Positions 40,198 through 48,356 of a DNA stretch of 64,000 nucleotides are shown here, piece after piece. Where the stretch lies: NCBI GenBank assembly GCA_016710435.1, contig JADJVV010000001.1:3308501-3372500 (forward strand), given 5' to 3'. The notes beneath the pieces are model-generated. The model saw nothing but the letters and a program-made list of their open reading frames with translations. It was not told the DNA's origin and made no database searches. This DNA is from Hyphomicrobiales bacterium. Its GTDB lineage: Bacteria; Pseudomonadota; Alphaproteobacteria; Rhizobiales; Aestuariivirgaceae. Numbering within the stretch: position 1 is the stretch's first letter; every line of letters starts with the position of its first letter. The position numbers were made by a program, and so were the translations under genes.

Positions 40198-40632
40198 ATG
40201 CTGCTCTGGGCCCGTCCGCTGATGCTCGTCATCGCCCTCCTCGTTGCCGCCGCGCCCTCCCGCTCTGATTCGCTGGGAACGGACGACAAGCAGGCCATCA
40301 CCGGCCTGATCACCAGCCAGTTGCAGGCCTTCGCCGCCGACCGCGACGCCGAAGCCTATTCCTATGCCGCGCCGGTGGTGCAACTTGCCTTCCCCACGCT
40401 CGACTCTTTCATGGCGATGGTCCGCAGCGGCTACAGTCCGGTCTATCGCAACAATGGCTACCGCTTCGGCGCCGACGCAAGCGATGCCACGGGACGGCCC
40501 ACGCAGACCGTGATCCTCAAGGGCACCGACGGCAAGACCTACGAGGCGCTCTACACCTTGCAGCAGCAGCCCGATGGAACCTGGAAGATCGCCGGGTGTT
40601 CCATCAGGGTGCTGCCTGGCACGGAAGTGTGA
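40198..40632 (+). CDS. DUF4864 secreted protein
   Basis: A 144-residue protein with a signal peptide (MLLWARPLMLVIALLVAAAP, cleavage near SRSD). The mature part begins DDKQAITGLITSQLQAFAAD and resembles the NTF2-like DUF4864 family: AEAYSYAAPVVQLAFPTLDS, FMAMVRSGYSPVY, then TYEALYTLQQQPDGTWKIAGC. The fold is cone-like, with no known function. GGAAAGGAAAA precedes the ATG. It is divergent from the cox operon. Confidence 0.85.
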   Translation: MLLWARPLMLVIALLVAAAPSRSDSLGTDDKQAITGLITSQLQAFAADRDAEAYSYAAPVVQLAFPTLDSFMAMVRSGYSPVYRNNGYRFGADASDATGRPTQTVILKGTDGKTYEALYTLQQQPDGTWKIAGCSIRVLPGTEV

Positions 40633-40708
40633 TCGGGCAATTGCAGGAACCAATCGGACGCGATGGGGTTACATCCGCGTATCCAATCCCCAACCAGGAG
40701 TTCAAGAC

Positions 40709-41026
40709 ATGACCAAGATTGCCATCGCATTGGCCGCAATGAGCCTTGCCTTCACCGCGCCTGCATTCGCTGTCGACTGGCAGTGCAACCAGGCCGACCT
40801 CGACGCCATGAAGGTGGACGTCGGCAAGCTCGACAGCAAGGCATCGCAGGAAGAAGGGGCAAAGGAATGGGACCTCGCCAGCGCCGCCATGAAGTCCAGC
40901 AACATGGAAGAGTGCACCGTTCGCATGACCAACGTGAACAAGTTGCTCGGCGGCACGAACCTTGAGCGCAAGCTCGAGACGGCCAACGACAAGGACAAGA
41001 ACACGACGGGCACGACCAACCCGTAA
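40709..41026 (+). CDS. Small secreted protein of unknown function
   Basis: A 105-residue protein with a clear signal peptide (MTKIAIALAAMSLAFTAPAF, cleavage after AFA) and a mature charged helical part with two cysteines (WQCNQADLDAMKVDVGKLDS and MEECTVRMTNVNKLL) that could form a disulfide in the periplasm. The C-terminus is Lys/Asn/Thr-rich. CAGGAG lies upstream of the ATG. I do not recognise the family. It is followed by a strong terminator, and nothing in the neighbours suggests a role. Confidence 0.75.
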   Translation: MTKIAIALAAMSLAFTAPAFAVDWQCNQADLDAMKVDVGKLDSKASQEEGAKEWDLASAAMKSSNMEECTVRMTNVNKLLGGTNLERKLETANDKDKNTTGTTNP

Positions 41027-41041
41027 TCCGCGTGATCTGCG

Positions 41042-41075
41042 GGCAGGGCCACACGTGGCCCTGCCTCTTTTATTG
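41042..41075 (+). terminator. Rho-independent terminator after small secreted protein gene
   Basis: A long stem GGCAGGGCC / GGCCCTGCC (41042-41050 with 41057-41065, extended across the loop) with TCTTTTATT downstream. It overlaps the stop of the convergent decarboxylase gene. Confidence 0.8.
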
Positions 41076-42494
41076 ACTGCTTCTCGCGGAACGGGCCGCC
41101 TGATAGGCGGCGATCATGGCTTCGGCACTGCGGGCACCCTCAGCCATGTCGGTATCGAATCCGATGACCGACACGCGCATCACCTGCCGTCCCCGCCACA
41201 AGGCGCCACCGGCAAAGCACACGCCATCCCGCTGGATCTGGCTGATCGTGGCGCGCGTCAGATCATCACCCGCCTCATCGTTCAGATTGCTGCCGAAGCG
41301 CACCATGAACTGATTCAGAACAACGTCATTGACGATTGAAATTCCGGGATCGCGGGCCAGCCGCGCCGCCATGGCGGAAGCGACCTCGCAGTGGCGTTCC
41401 ACCAGTCCACTGATTCCCCCACGGCCGAGCGCCTTGATAACCGCCCACGTGCCGAAGCCCCGCGCCCGGCGCGACAGTTCCGGCACGTAATGCGAGGGAT
41501 CACGATCATCGCCTTCAGTGGACGGCAGATAGCTCGCCGCAATGGTCATGGCGCGGCGGTGGGCCAGTTCGTCGCGCACGATGGCAAAACCGCAGTCGTA
41601 GGGCGTCTGCAACCACTTGTGACCATCCGTCGCCCATGAATCCGCCTCCTCCACACCTGTGGCCAGTGACGCATATTTTGCACTCGCCCGCGCCCATAGC
41701 CCGAATGCGCCATCGACATGCACCCAGCAGCCCTTCGCATGCGCGGCGGCAATGAGTACCGGGAACGGATCGAAATCGCCCGTATTGATCTGCCCCGCCT
41801 GCAACACGGCAATGGCGGGGCCGGTGATCGCTGCACATTCCGTCTCGAACGCAGCCGCAATGATCCGCCCCTGCGCATCGGTAGGAATGCGGCGCACCCG
41901 CGCCCGCCCGAAGCCCAGGTATTGCAGCGCGGAGAACACCGTCGTGTGGGCATCCTCGCCAATCAGCACCGTGATTTCGGGAGCACCGAAAAGGCCTTCC
42001 GCATCGGCATCCCATCCGGCCCGGCGCAACACCTCGCCCCGCGCCGCCGCAAGGCAGACAAAATTGGCGACGGTCGCCCCTGTCACGAAACCGACCGAGG
42101 CCGTCCGCGGCAGGTCGAGAAGGTCCAGCAACCAGCGCGCGGCCACGGCTTCGCAGGCGGCCGCAGCGGGCGATGCCTGATGATTGCCCGTATTCTGCCC
42201 ATAGGCGCTGGCCAGCATGTCCACCGCCACGCCCGCGGGGTGGGAACTGCCGATCACCCAGCCAAAGAAACGCGGACCCGTCGCCATCTGCAAGCCCTGC
42301 TCGGCGCGGTCGGCCAGCGTCTCCAGAATTTCGCGCGGCACTCCGCCCTCCTGTGGCAGTGCCTCCTCGAACAGGGCCAGCATCTCGCGATAGGATTTCT
42401 GCGGCGCCTGGGGCAGCGTGCTGGTGCGCGAGCGGAACATCGCGGCGCGGTCGGCAGCGGCGCGGAACAACTGGGAGAGTGTTTCACTGCTCAT
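41070..42494 (-). CDS. Pyridoxal-phosphate-dependent group II decarboxylase family protein
   Basis: A 474-residue PLP enzyme of the aspartate-aminotransferase fold, group II decarboxylase family (glutamate, tyrosine, histidine or aromatic amino-acid decarboxylases). The N-terminus is helical; GFVTGATVANFVCLAAARG binds the cofactor phosphate, WVHVDGAFGLWARAS has the cofactor Asp, and SWATDGHKWLQTPYD has the Schiff-base Lys. The substrate cannot be deduced. ATG 42494 (MSSETLSQLF) is preferred to an upstream in-frame ATG. It is divergent from the rhodanese gene. Confidence 0.87.
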   Translation of the reverse strand: MSSETLSQLFRAAADRAAMFRSRTSTLPQAPQKSYREMLALFEEALPQEGGVPREILETLADRAEQGLQMATGPRFFGWVIGSSHPAGVAVDMLASAYGQNTGNHQASPAAAACEAVAARWLLDLLDLPRTASVGFVTGATVANFVCLAAARGEVLRRAGWDADAEGLFGAPEITVLIGEDAHTTVFSALQYLGFGRARVRRIPTDAQGRIIAAAFETECAAITGPAIAVLQAGQINTGDFDPFPVLIAAAHAKGCWVHVDGAFGLWARASAKYASLATGVEEADSWATDGHKWLQTPYDCGFAIVRDELAHRRAMTIAASYLPSTEGDDRDPSHYVPELSRRARGFGTWAVIKALGRGGISGLVERHCEVASAMAARLARDPGISIVNDVVLNQFMVRFGSNLNDEAGDDLTRATISQIQRDGVCFAGGALWRGRQVMRVSVIGFDTDMAEGARSAEAMIAAYQAARSARSSQ

Positions 42495-42610
42495 GCAGCA
42501 CCTCGGCAAGAAGGTTCAGGCGCCCCGTCGGCGGGAAGCCTAACACGGCCTTGCACCCTTCCGCCACTTCCGCCAACACTTGCGAGAAAATGGCAAGGCA
42601 GGTGAGTCCC

Positions 42611-43021
42611 ATGGCGGTGACGAAGGGTTACAAGCAGCTTCTCGATGAGGCCAACGCGCAAGTCCGCACCGTGTCGCCCGAAGAGACACAGGCACTGGCG
42701 GCCAAAGGCGAGGCGCTCATCATCGACCTCCGCGATCCGCGCGAAGTGGAACGCGAGGGACGGATAGCCGGCGCCCACCATTGCCCCCGCGGCATGCTGG
42801 AATTCTGGATCGATCCCGAAAGCCCCTATCACAAGCCCTATTTCGCGGAAGCCAAGAGCTTCATTTTCCACTGCGCCAGTGGCTGGCGTTCGGCCCTCGC
42901 CGCCAAGACAGCGCAGGACATGGGCCTCGCGCCCGTCATGCACATGGGCGGTGGCTTTACCGCCTGGAAAAAGGCGGACCTTCCGGTGGAAAGCGGCGAG
43001 AAGCCGAAGACTGCGCCATGA
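42611..43021 (+). CDS. Rhodanese-like domain protein
   Basis: A 136-residue single-domain rhodanese. IIDLRDPREVEREGRIAGAH is the substrate-entry half. The catalytic Cys88 is in FIFHCASGWRSALAA, a six-residue active-site loop followed by Arg. The end VMHMGGGFTAWKKADLPVE is the standard final motif. It probably transfers sulfane sulfur. The stop overlaps the DUF2585 gene by 4 bases (ATGA). An upstream in-frame extension from 42173 is antisense to the decarboxylase and rejected. Confidence 0.9.
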   Translation: MAVTKGYKQLLDEANAQVRTVSPEETQALAAKGEALIIDLRDPREVEREGRIAGAHHCPRGMLEFWIDPESPYHKPYFAEAKSFIFHCASGWRSALAAKTAQDMGLAPVMHMGGGFTAWKKADLPVESGEKPKTAP

Positions 43022-43614
43022 GTGAAGCGCAAACCGCGGTGGCTCCCGTCTTGCAGCGCCCCGTGGTGCGGGCCTTGCTGGTGGCAGGCATCCTCATCAT
43101 CACGGCGGCGACGGTCCTGCTGTTCATGGGCCGCGAACCCATCTGCAAGTGCGGCTACGTCATGCTGTGGAACGGCGTCGTGCAGAGCGCCAACAACTCG
43201 CAGCATATCAGCGACTGGTACACCTTCTCGCACATCATTCACGGCTTCATCTTCTACGGCCTGACGCGCCTCGCCTTCCCGCGCTGGAGCCTCGCGGCGC
43301 GGCTGGCGGTGGCCACGCTCGTCGAAGGCAGTTGGGAGATCTTCGAGAACACTGACTTCGTCATCAACCGCTACCGCGAGGCGACGATCTCGCTCGACTA
43401 CTATGGCGACAGCGTTCTCAATTCCGTCTGCGATATTCTCGCCATGGTAGCTGGCTTCTTCCTGGCGCGCCGCCTGCCGGTCTGGGTCACGGTGGCGCTG
43501 GCCGTTTTCTTCGAACTCTTCACCGGCTACATGATCCGAGACAACCTCGCGCTTAACATCGTGATGCTGCTGTGGCCGCTGGATGCGATCAAGACATGGC
43601 AGGCGGGAGGCTGA
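43018..43614 (+). CDS. DUF2585 (UPF0314) membrane protein
   Basis: A 198-residue integral membrane protein with about five membrane segments. Family features include GREPICKCGYVMLWNGVVQS, SQHISDWYTFSHIIHGFIFY, and LVEGSWEIFENTDFVINRYR, with several conserved His, Glu and Asp residues near the membrane surface. UPF0314/DUF2585 occurs in alphaproteobacteria and has no known function. It is translationally coupled to the rhodanese gene. Confidence 0.85.
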   Translation: MSEAQTAVAPVLQRPVVRALLVAGILIITAATVLLFMGREPICKCGYVMLWNGVVQSANNSQHISDWYTFSHIIHGFIFYGLTRLAFPRWSLAARLAVATLVEGSWEIFENTDFVINRYREATISLDYYGDSVLNSVCDILAMVAGFFLARRLPVWVTVALAVFFELFTGYMIRDNLALNIVMLLWPLDAIKTWQAGG

Positions 43615-43632
43615 AGCTCCCGCCGCCGTTGC

Positions 43633-44961
43633 TTACTGGAAAACGTTTTCCGACTTGAAGCCGGTGGCGATCACATTGCCCGATGGGCCCGCAGTGAAGC
43701 ACCAGTCCGTGGCCGAACCCGGCTGGATGGCGCAGGCGGGGCCCTTGTTCGTCTTGATGCTCGTGCCCTTCCATGGCGTCCACACGCCCTTCAGGTTTTC
43801 GCGTGACCAGACCATGCCATCGTCACCGCGCACCAGCACGCGCACGCCCGGCGACAGGGAGCCAGCGACGATCTGCGGGCGGAACGAGGTTGTGCCGCCG
43901 AGGTTCTTGGCCGACTGATAGGTCGCACCTTCCAGCTTGTGCACGACGGTGGAGCCGTCGCTGGATTTCGCCGCGCAATAGATGGTGGCGGAGTTGGGTC
44001 CGGCCTGGCGGCAGGCAGGCGTGCCCGCGATCTTGCCGTTGGTCGGGGTCCAGCCGTGCCACACCCAGAAATCCGTATCCGGGTCCTTGTTCTTCCAGTT
44101 GGCGACGAGCCGGCCCAGCTGGTCCTTTACGAAGACGATCACATTCGTCTTGCCGTCTTCATCGAGGTAGGACGCCGCCGCAGGCGATGCCTTGGAGAGG
44201 CCGTCGGTCTTCTCGTGCTGTGTCCATTTGCCGTTGACGAAGGAGATGGACCACACGTAGTCGCCGGCACCGATGTAGTTGCAGGTCACGCCATGGCTGG
44301 AACTGGCACAGGACGGCGACACGCTCATGATCTTGCTGCCGGCCTGAACCCAGCCAAACCACTTGCCGTTCCCGTCACCCGCCTGCCACCACAGTTTTCC
44401 ATCGCCGCCCTTGCCGAACACGGCAACGCGCGGCTTTCCATTGTCCTTGAATGCCACGGCGCTGAGTTCACCCTGCACCACGCCGCCCAGGTCCTGCGTC
44501 ATGGTGCTCGGCGGTGCCTCGTCGTCGCCGTCATCCTGTCCCGGCGTGTTGTCCCCGTCCGGATTCTGCGCGGGCATGCCATCGCCACCCTGCTGGGCAA
44601 TCTCGTCATCTCCTGCACCGCCGTCAGAATCGATCTGCACGCTGTCGGACTTGCAGGTGATGGACTTGAAGCCGGTGCAGCTGTCGCTGTCGCAAATCTG
44701 CCCGCCGGAGAACACCTTCGTCTTGGCGCCCGGATACTTGTCCTGCGCATAGGCCGAGGCGCCTCCGAATTCATGCAGCTTGCAGAAAGCGTCAGCCGCG
44801 GGCTTGCCGCACTTGTCGCCCCAGATTTTGCACCAATCGAGGCGCACGCCGTTGATTTTCGGCTTGGCGAAGGTCGTCTCTTCCGCGAGGGCGGGCGCGG
44901 CGAACGTAAGCGCAGTGGCTGCGAGCAAGACAAAGCCGCGAACGGCTGATGACAATGACAC
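43633..44961 (-). CDS. Large secreted protein with Cys-rich N-terminus and propeller-like repeats
   Basis: A 442-residue protein. A signal peptide ends near FAAPALAEE. Residues about 30-105 are a Cys-rich module (WCKIWGDKCGKPAADAFCKL, GGQICDSDSCTGFKSITC). An acidic Asp/Pro/Gln linker follows (about 108-150). Residues about 155-442 contain at least three units of roughly 80-90 residues with the shape DGKLWW-GxW-GW-SxPxC, e.g. GDGKLWWQAGDGNGKWFGW, DPDTDFWVWHGW and DDGMVWSRENLKGVWTPW, resembling a PLL/sialidase-type beta-propeller lectin. A GTG start is chosen: GGGAGG lies six bases before it and no ATG fits. The binding partner is unknown. Confidence 0.75.
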   Translation of the reverse strand: MSLSSAVRGFVLLAATALTFAAPALAEETTFAKPKINGVRLDWCKIWGDKCGKPAADAFCKLHEFGGASAYAQDKYPGAKTKVFSGGQICDSDSCTGFKSITCKSDSVQIDSDGGAGDDEIAQQGGDGMPAQNPDGDNTPGQDDGDDEAPPSTMTQDLGGVVQGELSAVAFKDNGKPRVAVFGKGGDGKLWWQAGDGNGKWFGWVQAGSKIMSVSPSCASSSHGVTCNYIGAGDYVWSISFVNGKWTQHEKTDGLSKASPAAASYLDEDGKTNVIVFVKDQLGRLVANWKNKDPDTDFWVWHGWTPTNGKIAGTPACRQAGPNSATIYCAAKSSDGSTVVHKLEGATYQSAKNLGGTTSFRPQIVAGSLSPGVRVLVRGDDGMVWSRENLKGVWTPWKGTSIKTNKGPACAIQPGSATDWCFTAGPSGNVIATGFKSENVFQ

Positions 44962-45077
44962 GTGAAACCTCCCAGTTTCCTGTGCCCCCGAGGGGGACAC
45001 GGTGCTTGATCGGGGGAGACGCGTCAAGTGATCCCGCGCTCCGGTTGCGAATGGAGCGGGAAATATCAACCGGCCCG

Positions 45078-45093
45078 TGAATGGCCGCTGAAC
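45078..45093. repeat. Direct repeat TGAAT/TGAAC with 11-base period
   Basis: TGAAT (45078-45082) and TGAAC (45089-45093) are one helical turn apart in the 139-base gap upstream of the secreted propeller-like protein gene. On that gene's strand this reads GTTCAG-N5-ATTCAC. A similar pair lies upstream of the glycine-zipper gene at 59624-59640. Possible response-regulator box; unproven. Confidence 0.35.
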
Positions 45094-45100
45094 AGTTCGT

Positions 45101-46483
45101 TCAGTAGGCGAAATCCCGGAAGACGCGCGACACGTCGCCCTTCCAGGCGCCCTGATAGAGGTCCAGCAGGTTGTCCGCCGCCGTCTTGCCGCTTGCGACC
45201 GTCTCGTCCAGCACGTCGAGGAAGGAGCTTTCAGGCTTGCCCTTGCAGCCCGTGAGGCCACGCGCGTCTAGACCGGCGCGGGCGAGCTTCAGCACATCAG
45301 CCGCAACGGACGAGGCGCTGCGCCCGGCGACGGTCGCACGAAGCCCGTTCGTCGGCACGGCATCGCGCAAGCTCTGCCGGTCGGCGGCGTTCCAGCCCTT
45401 GACCAGGTCCCACGCCGCATCAAGCGACGGCTGGTGATAGAGGATGCCCACCCAGAATGCCGGCAGCGCGCACAGCCGCCGCCACGGACCGGAATCGGCG
45501 CCGCGCATTTCGAGATAACGCTTGAGACGCACCTCCGGGAAAATCGTGGTGAGGTGATCGGCCCAGTCCTTCATCACCGGCTTCTCGCCGGGAAGCTGCG
45601 GCAGCTTGCCATCGAGGAACTTGCGGAAGCTCTCGCCCGCCGTGTTGACGAACTTGCCATCGCGCATGACGAAATACATGGGCACGTCGAGGGCGTAATC
45701 CACATAACGCTCGAAGCTCATGCCATCTTCAAAGGCAAAGGGCAGCATGCCGGCGCGGGCGTTGTCTGTGTCGGTCCACACATGACTGCGGAACGAGAGG
45801 AAGCCGTTCGGCTTGCCTTCGAGGAATGGCGAATTGGCGAAGAGTGCCGTCGCGATCGGTTGGAGGGCAAGTGAGACGCGGAGCTTCTGCACCATGTCGG
45901 CCTCGCTGGCGAAATCGAGGTTCACCTGCACCGTGCAGGTGCGGAACATCATGTCCCGGCCCATGGTGCCCACCTTGTCCATGTAGGGCGCCATAATGCC
46001 ATAGCGGCCCTTCGGCATGACCGGTGTCTGCGCCCGCGTCCATGTGGGTGAGGCCCCGAGCCCGAGGAAGCCGATGCCAAGCTGGTCGCCCACCTCGCGC
46101 ACCTGCTGCAGGTGCTCGTTCACTTCGGCGCAAGTGTCATGCACGCTCGCCAGTGGCGCGCCCGACAATTCGAACTGCCCGCCCGGCTCCAGCGAGATAT
46201 TGGCCATGCCCTTGGGATCGGCCAGCGCGATGATGTGCTCGCCTTCATAAACGCCATCCCAGCCGAAGCGGGCCTTCAGCCCTTCCAGCAGTGCCTGAAT
46301 GGAGCGCGGCCCGAAATAGGGAACGGGCTGCAATGTGTCGGTGAGAAACGGAAACTTCTCGTGCTCGGTCCCAATGCGCCATTCGGACTTGGGCTTCAGG
46401 CCCTTGTCGAAATAGCCGACAAGCTGCGCCTTGGATTCAATGATGGCCTTGCCTTCGGCCGTTTCCGGTGTGGGTCCGCTCAC
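45101..46483 (-). CDS. gshA: Glutamate-cysteine ligase, plant/alphaproteobacterial type
   Basis: A 460-residue enzyme of the first step of glutathione synthesis. It belongs to the GCS2/plant-type class used by alphaproteobacteria: SEWRIGTEHEKFPFL and SLEPGGQFELSGAPLASVHD are active-site strands, TWTRAQTPVMPKGRYGIMAP the substrate-binding region, and FRTCTVQVNLDFASEADMV the core. GTG 46483 with AGAGGAT upstream gives the usual start; ATG 46543 adds 20 residues without family similarity. The gene lies on the same strand as rsmE, 78 bases downstream of it. Confidence 0.93.
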   Translation of the reverse strand: MSGPTPETAEGKAIIESKAQLVGYFDKGLKPKSEWRIGTEHEKFPFLTDTLQPVPYFGPRSIQALLEGLKARFGWDGVYEGEHIIALADPKGMANISLEPGGQFELSGAPLASVHDTCAEVNEHLQQVREVGDQLGIGFLGLGASPTWTRAQTPVMPKGRYGIMAPYMDKVGTMGRDMMFRTCTVQVNLDFASEADMVQKLRVSLALQPIATALFANSPFLEGKPNGFLSFRSHVWTDTDNARAGMLPFAFEDGMSFERYVDYALDVPMYFVMRDGKFVNTAGESFRKFLDGKLPQLPGEKPVMKDWADHLTTIFPEVRLKRYLEMRGADSGPWRRLCALPAFWVGILYHQPSLDAAWDLVKGWNAADRQSLRDAVPTNGLRATVAGRSASSVAADVLKLARAGLDARGLTGCKGKPESSFLDVLDETVASGKTAADNLLDLYQGAWKGDVSRVFRDFAY

Positions 46484-46561
46484 GCGTCGTATCCTCTGAG
46501 TGAGCCCGTCAAATAGGCACCCCGCCGCAAACGGGCAAGCCATAAAATGTGATGGAACTCA

Positions 46562-47314
46562 TCACAGTTTTTCAATGCCCGCAGGCCTGCCCCAGTCTCC
46601 TATGGCGGCCTGCACCACGGCAAGGGCCGCGATTGCCACAGTGTCGGCGCGCAGGATGCGCGGGCCAAGCGAGATCGCCGTCACATAGGGTTGGCTTTTC
46701 AGGAGCCGCCGTTCGTCATCGGTGAAGCCGCCTTCCGGTCCCACAAGAACGGCCGCGGGCGGGCGAACCTCCGCCAGCGCGGCGATGGGATTGGCCTGCA
46801 TCGCTGTTTCGTCACAGAAGATGAGCCGCCGGGGCGCATCCCATGAGCCGATCACCTTGGCGAGCGGCTGCGGTTCCAGAACTTCAGGCACAAACACAAG
46901 ATTGCACTGTTCGGCGGCTTCCACGGCGTTGGCGCGCATGCGCTCGAGGTTCACCCGCTCGGCAATTGTCCGCGCCGTCATGACCGGCCGCAGGCGGCGC
47001 ACGCCCAGTTCCGTCGCCTTCTGCACCATGTAGTCCAGCCGCGCATGCTTCAACGGCGCGAACAGATAGTCGATGTCCGGCGGCGGCATGACTTCGGTGA
47101 CGCGCCGCTCGCAGCGGATACTCACGCCCTTCCTGGTCACATCCGTGAGATAGGCCAGCCACGCGCCATCACGCGCGTTGAACACCTCCACCACGTCGCC
47201 TCCCACGAGGCGCAGCACATGGGCAAGATAGTGCCCCTGCTCCCGCGACAGCAGAATGTCATGGCCGGGCGCCAGTTCGGAATCGAGATGCAGGCGGGGT
47301 GTGGTCTTTGCCAT
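46562..47314 (-). CDS. rsmE: 16S rRNA (uracil1498-N3)-methyltransferase
   Basis: A 250-residue SPOUT-class methyltransferase. The N-terminal PUA-like domain spans about 1-75 (REQGHYLAHVLRLVGGDVVE). The knot domain has YMVQKATELGVRRLRPV, VLVGPEGGFTDDERRLL and AISLGPRILRADTVAIAAL, the AdoMet-binding knot. ATG 47314 is the family start. It is followed by gshA on the same strand and is divergent from ubiA (109 bases between starts). Confidence 0.94.
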   Translation of the reverse strand: MAKTTPRLHLDSELAPGHDILLSREQGHYLAHVLRLVGGDVVEVFNARDGAWLAYLTDVTRKGVSIRCERRVTEVMPPPDIDYLFAPLKHARLDYMVQKATELGVRRLRPVMTARTIAERVNLERMRANAVEAAEQCNLVFVPEVLEPQPLAKVIGSWDAPRRLIFCDETAMQANPIAALAEVRPPAAVLVGPEGGFTDDERRLLKSQPYVTAISLGPRILRADTVAIAALAVVQAAIGDWGRPAGIEKL

Positions 47315-47423
47315 GGCCAGCGTGTTACACGGCCAGCGCAGCAGAATCCAACCGGACAATCATGTCTTCACCGCCACGCAGCTTTTCATTGTCACCCGGC
47401 CCAGGCCAGAAGGGATGGGCGGC

Positions 47424-48356
47424 ATGACCCCGATGCCCCCCGGCATGCGCGTGGCGGATGCTGCTCCCGGCAACTGGGTGGAGCGGATGCTGCCGCCTGC
47501 CGCACTCCCCTACGCGCAATTGATGCGCCTCGACCGTCCCATCGGCTGGTGGCTGCTTCTGCTGCCCTGCTGGTGGGGCCTTGGCCTTGCCGCCCAGACC
47601 ACCGGCGCGCAGATGATTCAGCTCTGGTACGGCTTCCTGTTTCTCGCAGGCTCCATCGTCATGCGGGGTGCTGGTTGCGTCATCAACGACATCGCCGACC
47701 GCAACTTCGATACGCAGGTCGCCCGCACCCGTTCGCGCCCCATCCCTTCGGGCCGGGTCAGCGTGAAGCAGGCGCTTGCCTTCCTCGCCGCACTGCTCCT
47801 CATCGGCCTTGCGATCCTGCTGCAGTTCAACAGCCTCACGATTCTGACCGGCTTCGCCTCCGTCGCCATCATTGTCGTCTACCCGCTCATGAAGCGCATC
47901 ACCTACTGGCCGCAGGCTGTTCTGGGACTGGCCTTCAACTGGGGCGCGCTCGTCGGCTGGACCGCCGTCACCAACGGATTCGCCTGGCCGGCCCTCGCCC
48001 TCTACGCCGGCGGCGTCGCCTGGACGCTGGCCTACGACACGATCTATGCCCACCAGGACAAGGATGACGACATCCTGATCGGGGTGAAGTCCACGGCCCT
48101 GAAGTTTGGCGAGAACACGCGGACCTGGCTGGCGGGATTCTTCGCCCTCACCACCCTGCTCCTCGGATTGGCCGCCTGGGGCGTGTCCGCCGGGCCTGTC
48201 ACCTACGCCGGCATTGCCGCCGCCGCCCTTCATGCCATCTGGCAATGCCGCCGCTTCGACGGTTCGGACAGCGCACGGTGCTTGCAACTCTTCAAGTCCA
48301 ACCGCACATATGGGCTTCTTGTTCTCGCCGGATTGATTGTGGACCTGTTCATCTGA
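47424..48356 (+). CDS. ubiA: 4-hydroxybenzoate polyprenyltransferase
   Basis: A 310-residue membrane prenyltransferase of ubiquinone synthesis, attaching the polyprenyl tail to 4-hydroxybenzoate. The first Asp-rich motif is CVINDIADRNFDTQVARTRS and the second is AYDTIYAHQDKDDD. About eight to nine membrane segments are predicted. Among several in-frame ATGs (47415, 47424, 47433) 47424 is chosen with GGGCGG just upstream. Its stop overlaps the next start by one base (TGATG), giving ubiA-pmbA coupling. Confidence 0.93.
   Translation: MTPMPPGMRVADAAPGNWVERMLPPAALPYAQLMRLDRPIGWWLLLLPCWWGLGLAAQTTGAQMIQLWYGFLFLAGSIVMRGAGCVINDIADRNFDTQVARTRSRPIPSGRVSVKQALAFLAALLLIGLAILLQFNSLTILTGFASVAIIVVYPLMKRITYWPQAVLGLAFNWGALVGWTAVTNGFAWPALALYAGGVAWTLAYDTIYAHQDKDDDILIGVKSTALKFGENTRTWLAGFFALTTLLLGLAAWGVSAGPVTYAGIAAAALHAIWQCRRFDGSDSARCLQLFKSNRTYGLLVLAGLIVDLFI

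Noticed and set aside
40050..40268. Small plus-strand open frame upstream of the DUF4864 gene
   Set aside because: It overlaps the signal-peptide gene in another frame, lacks a ribosome-binding site and looks like random translation.
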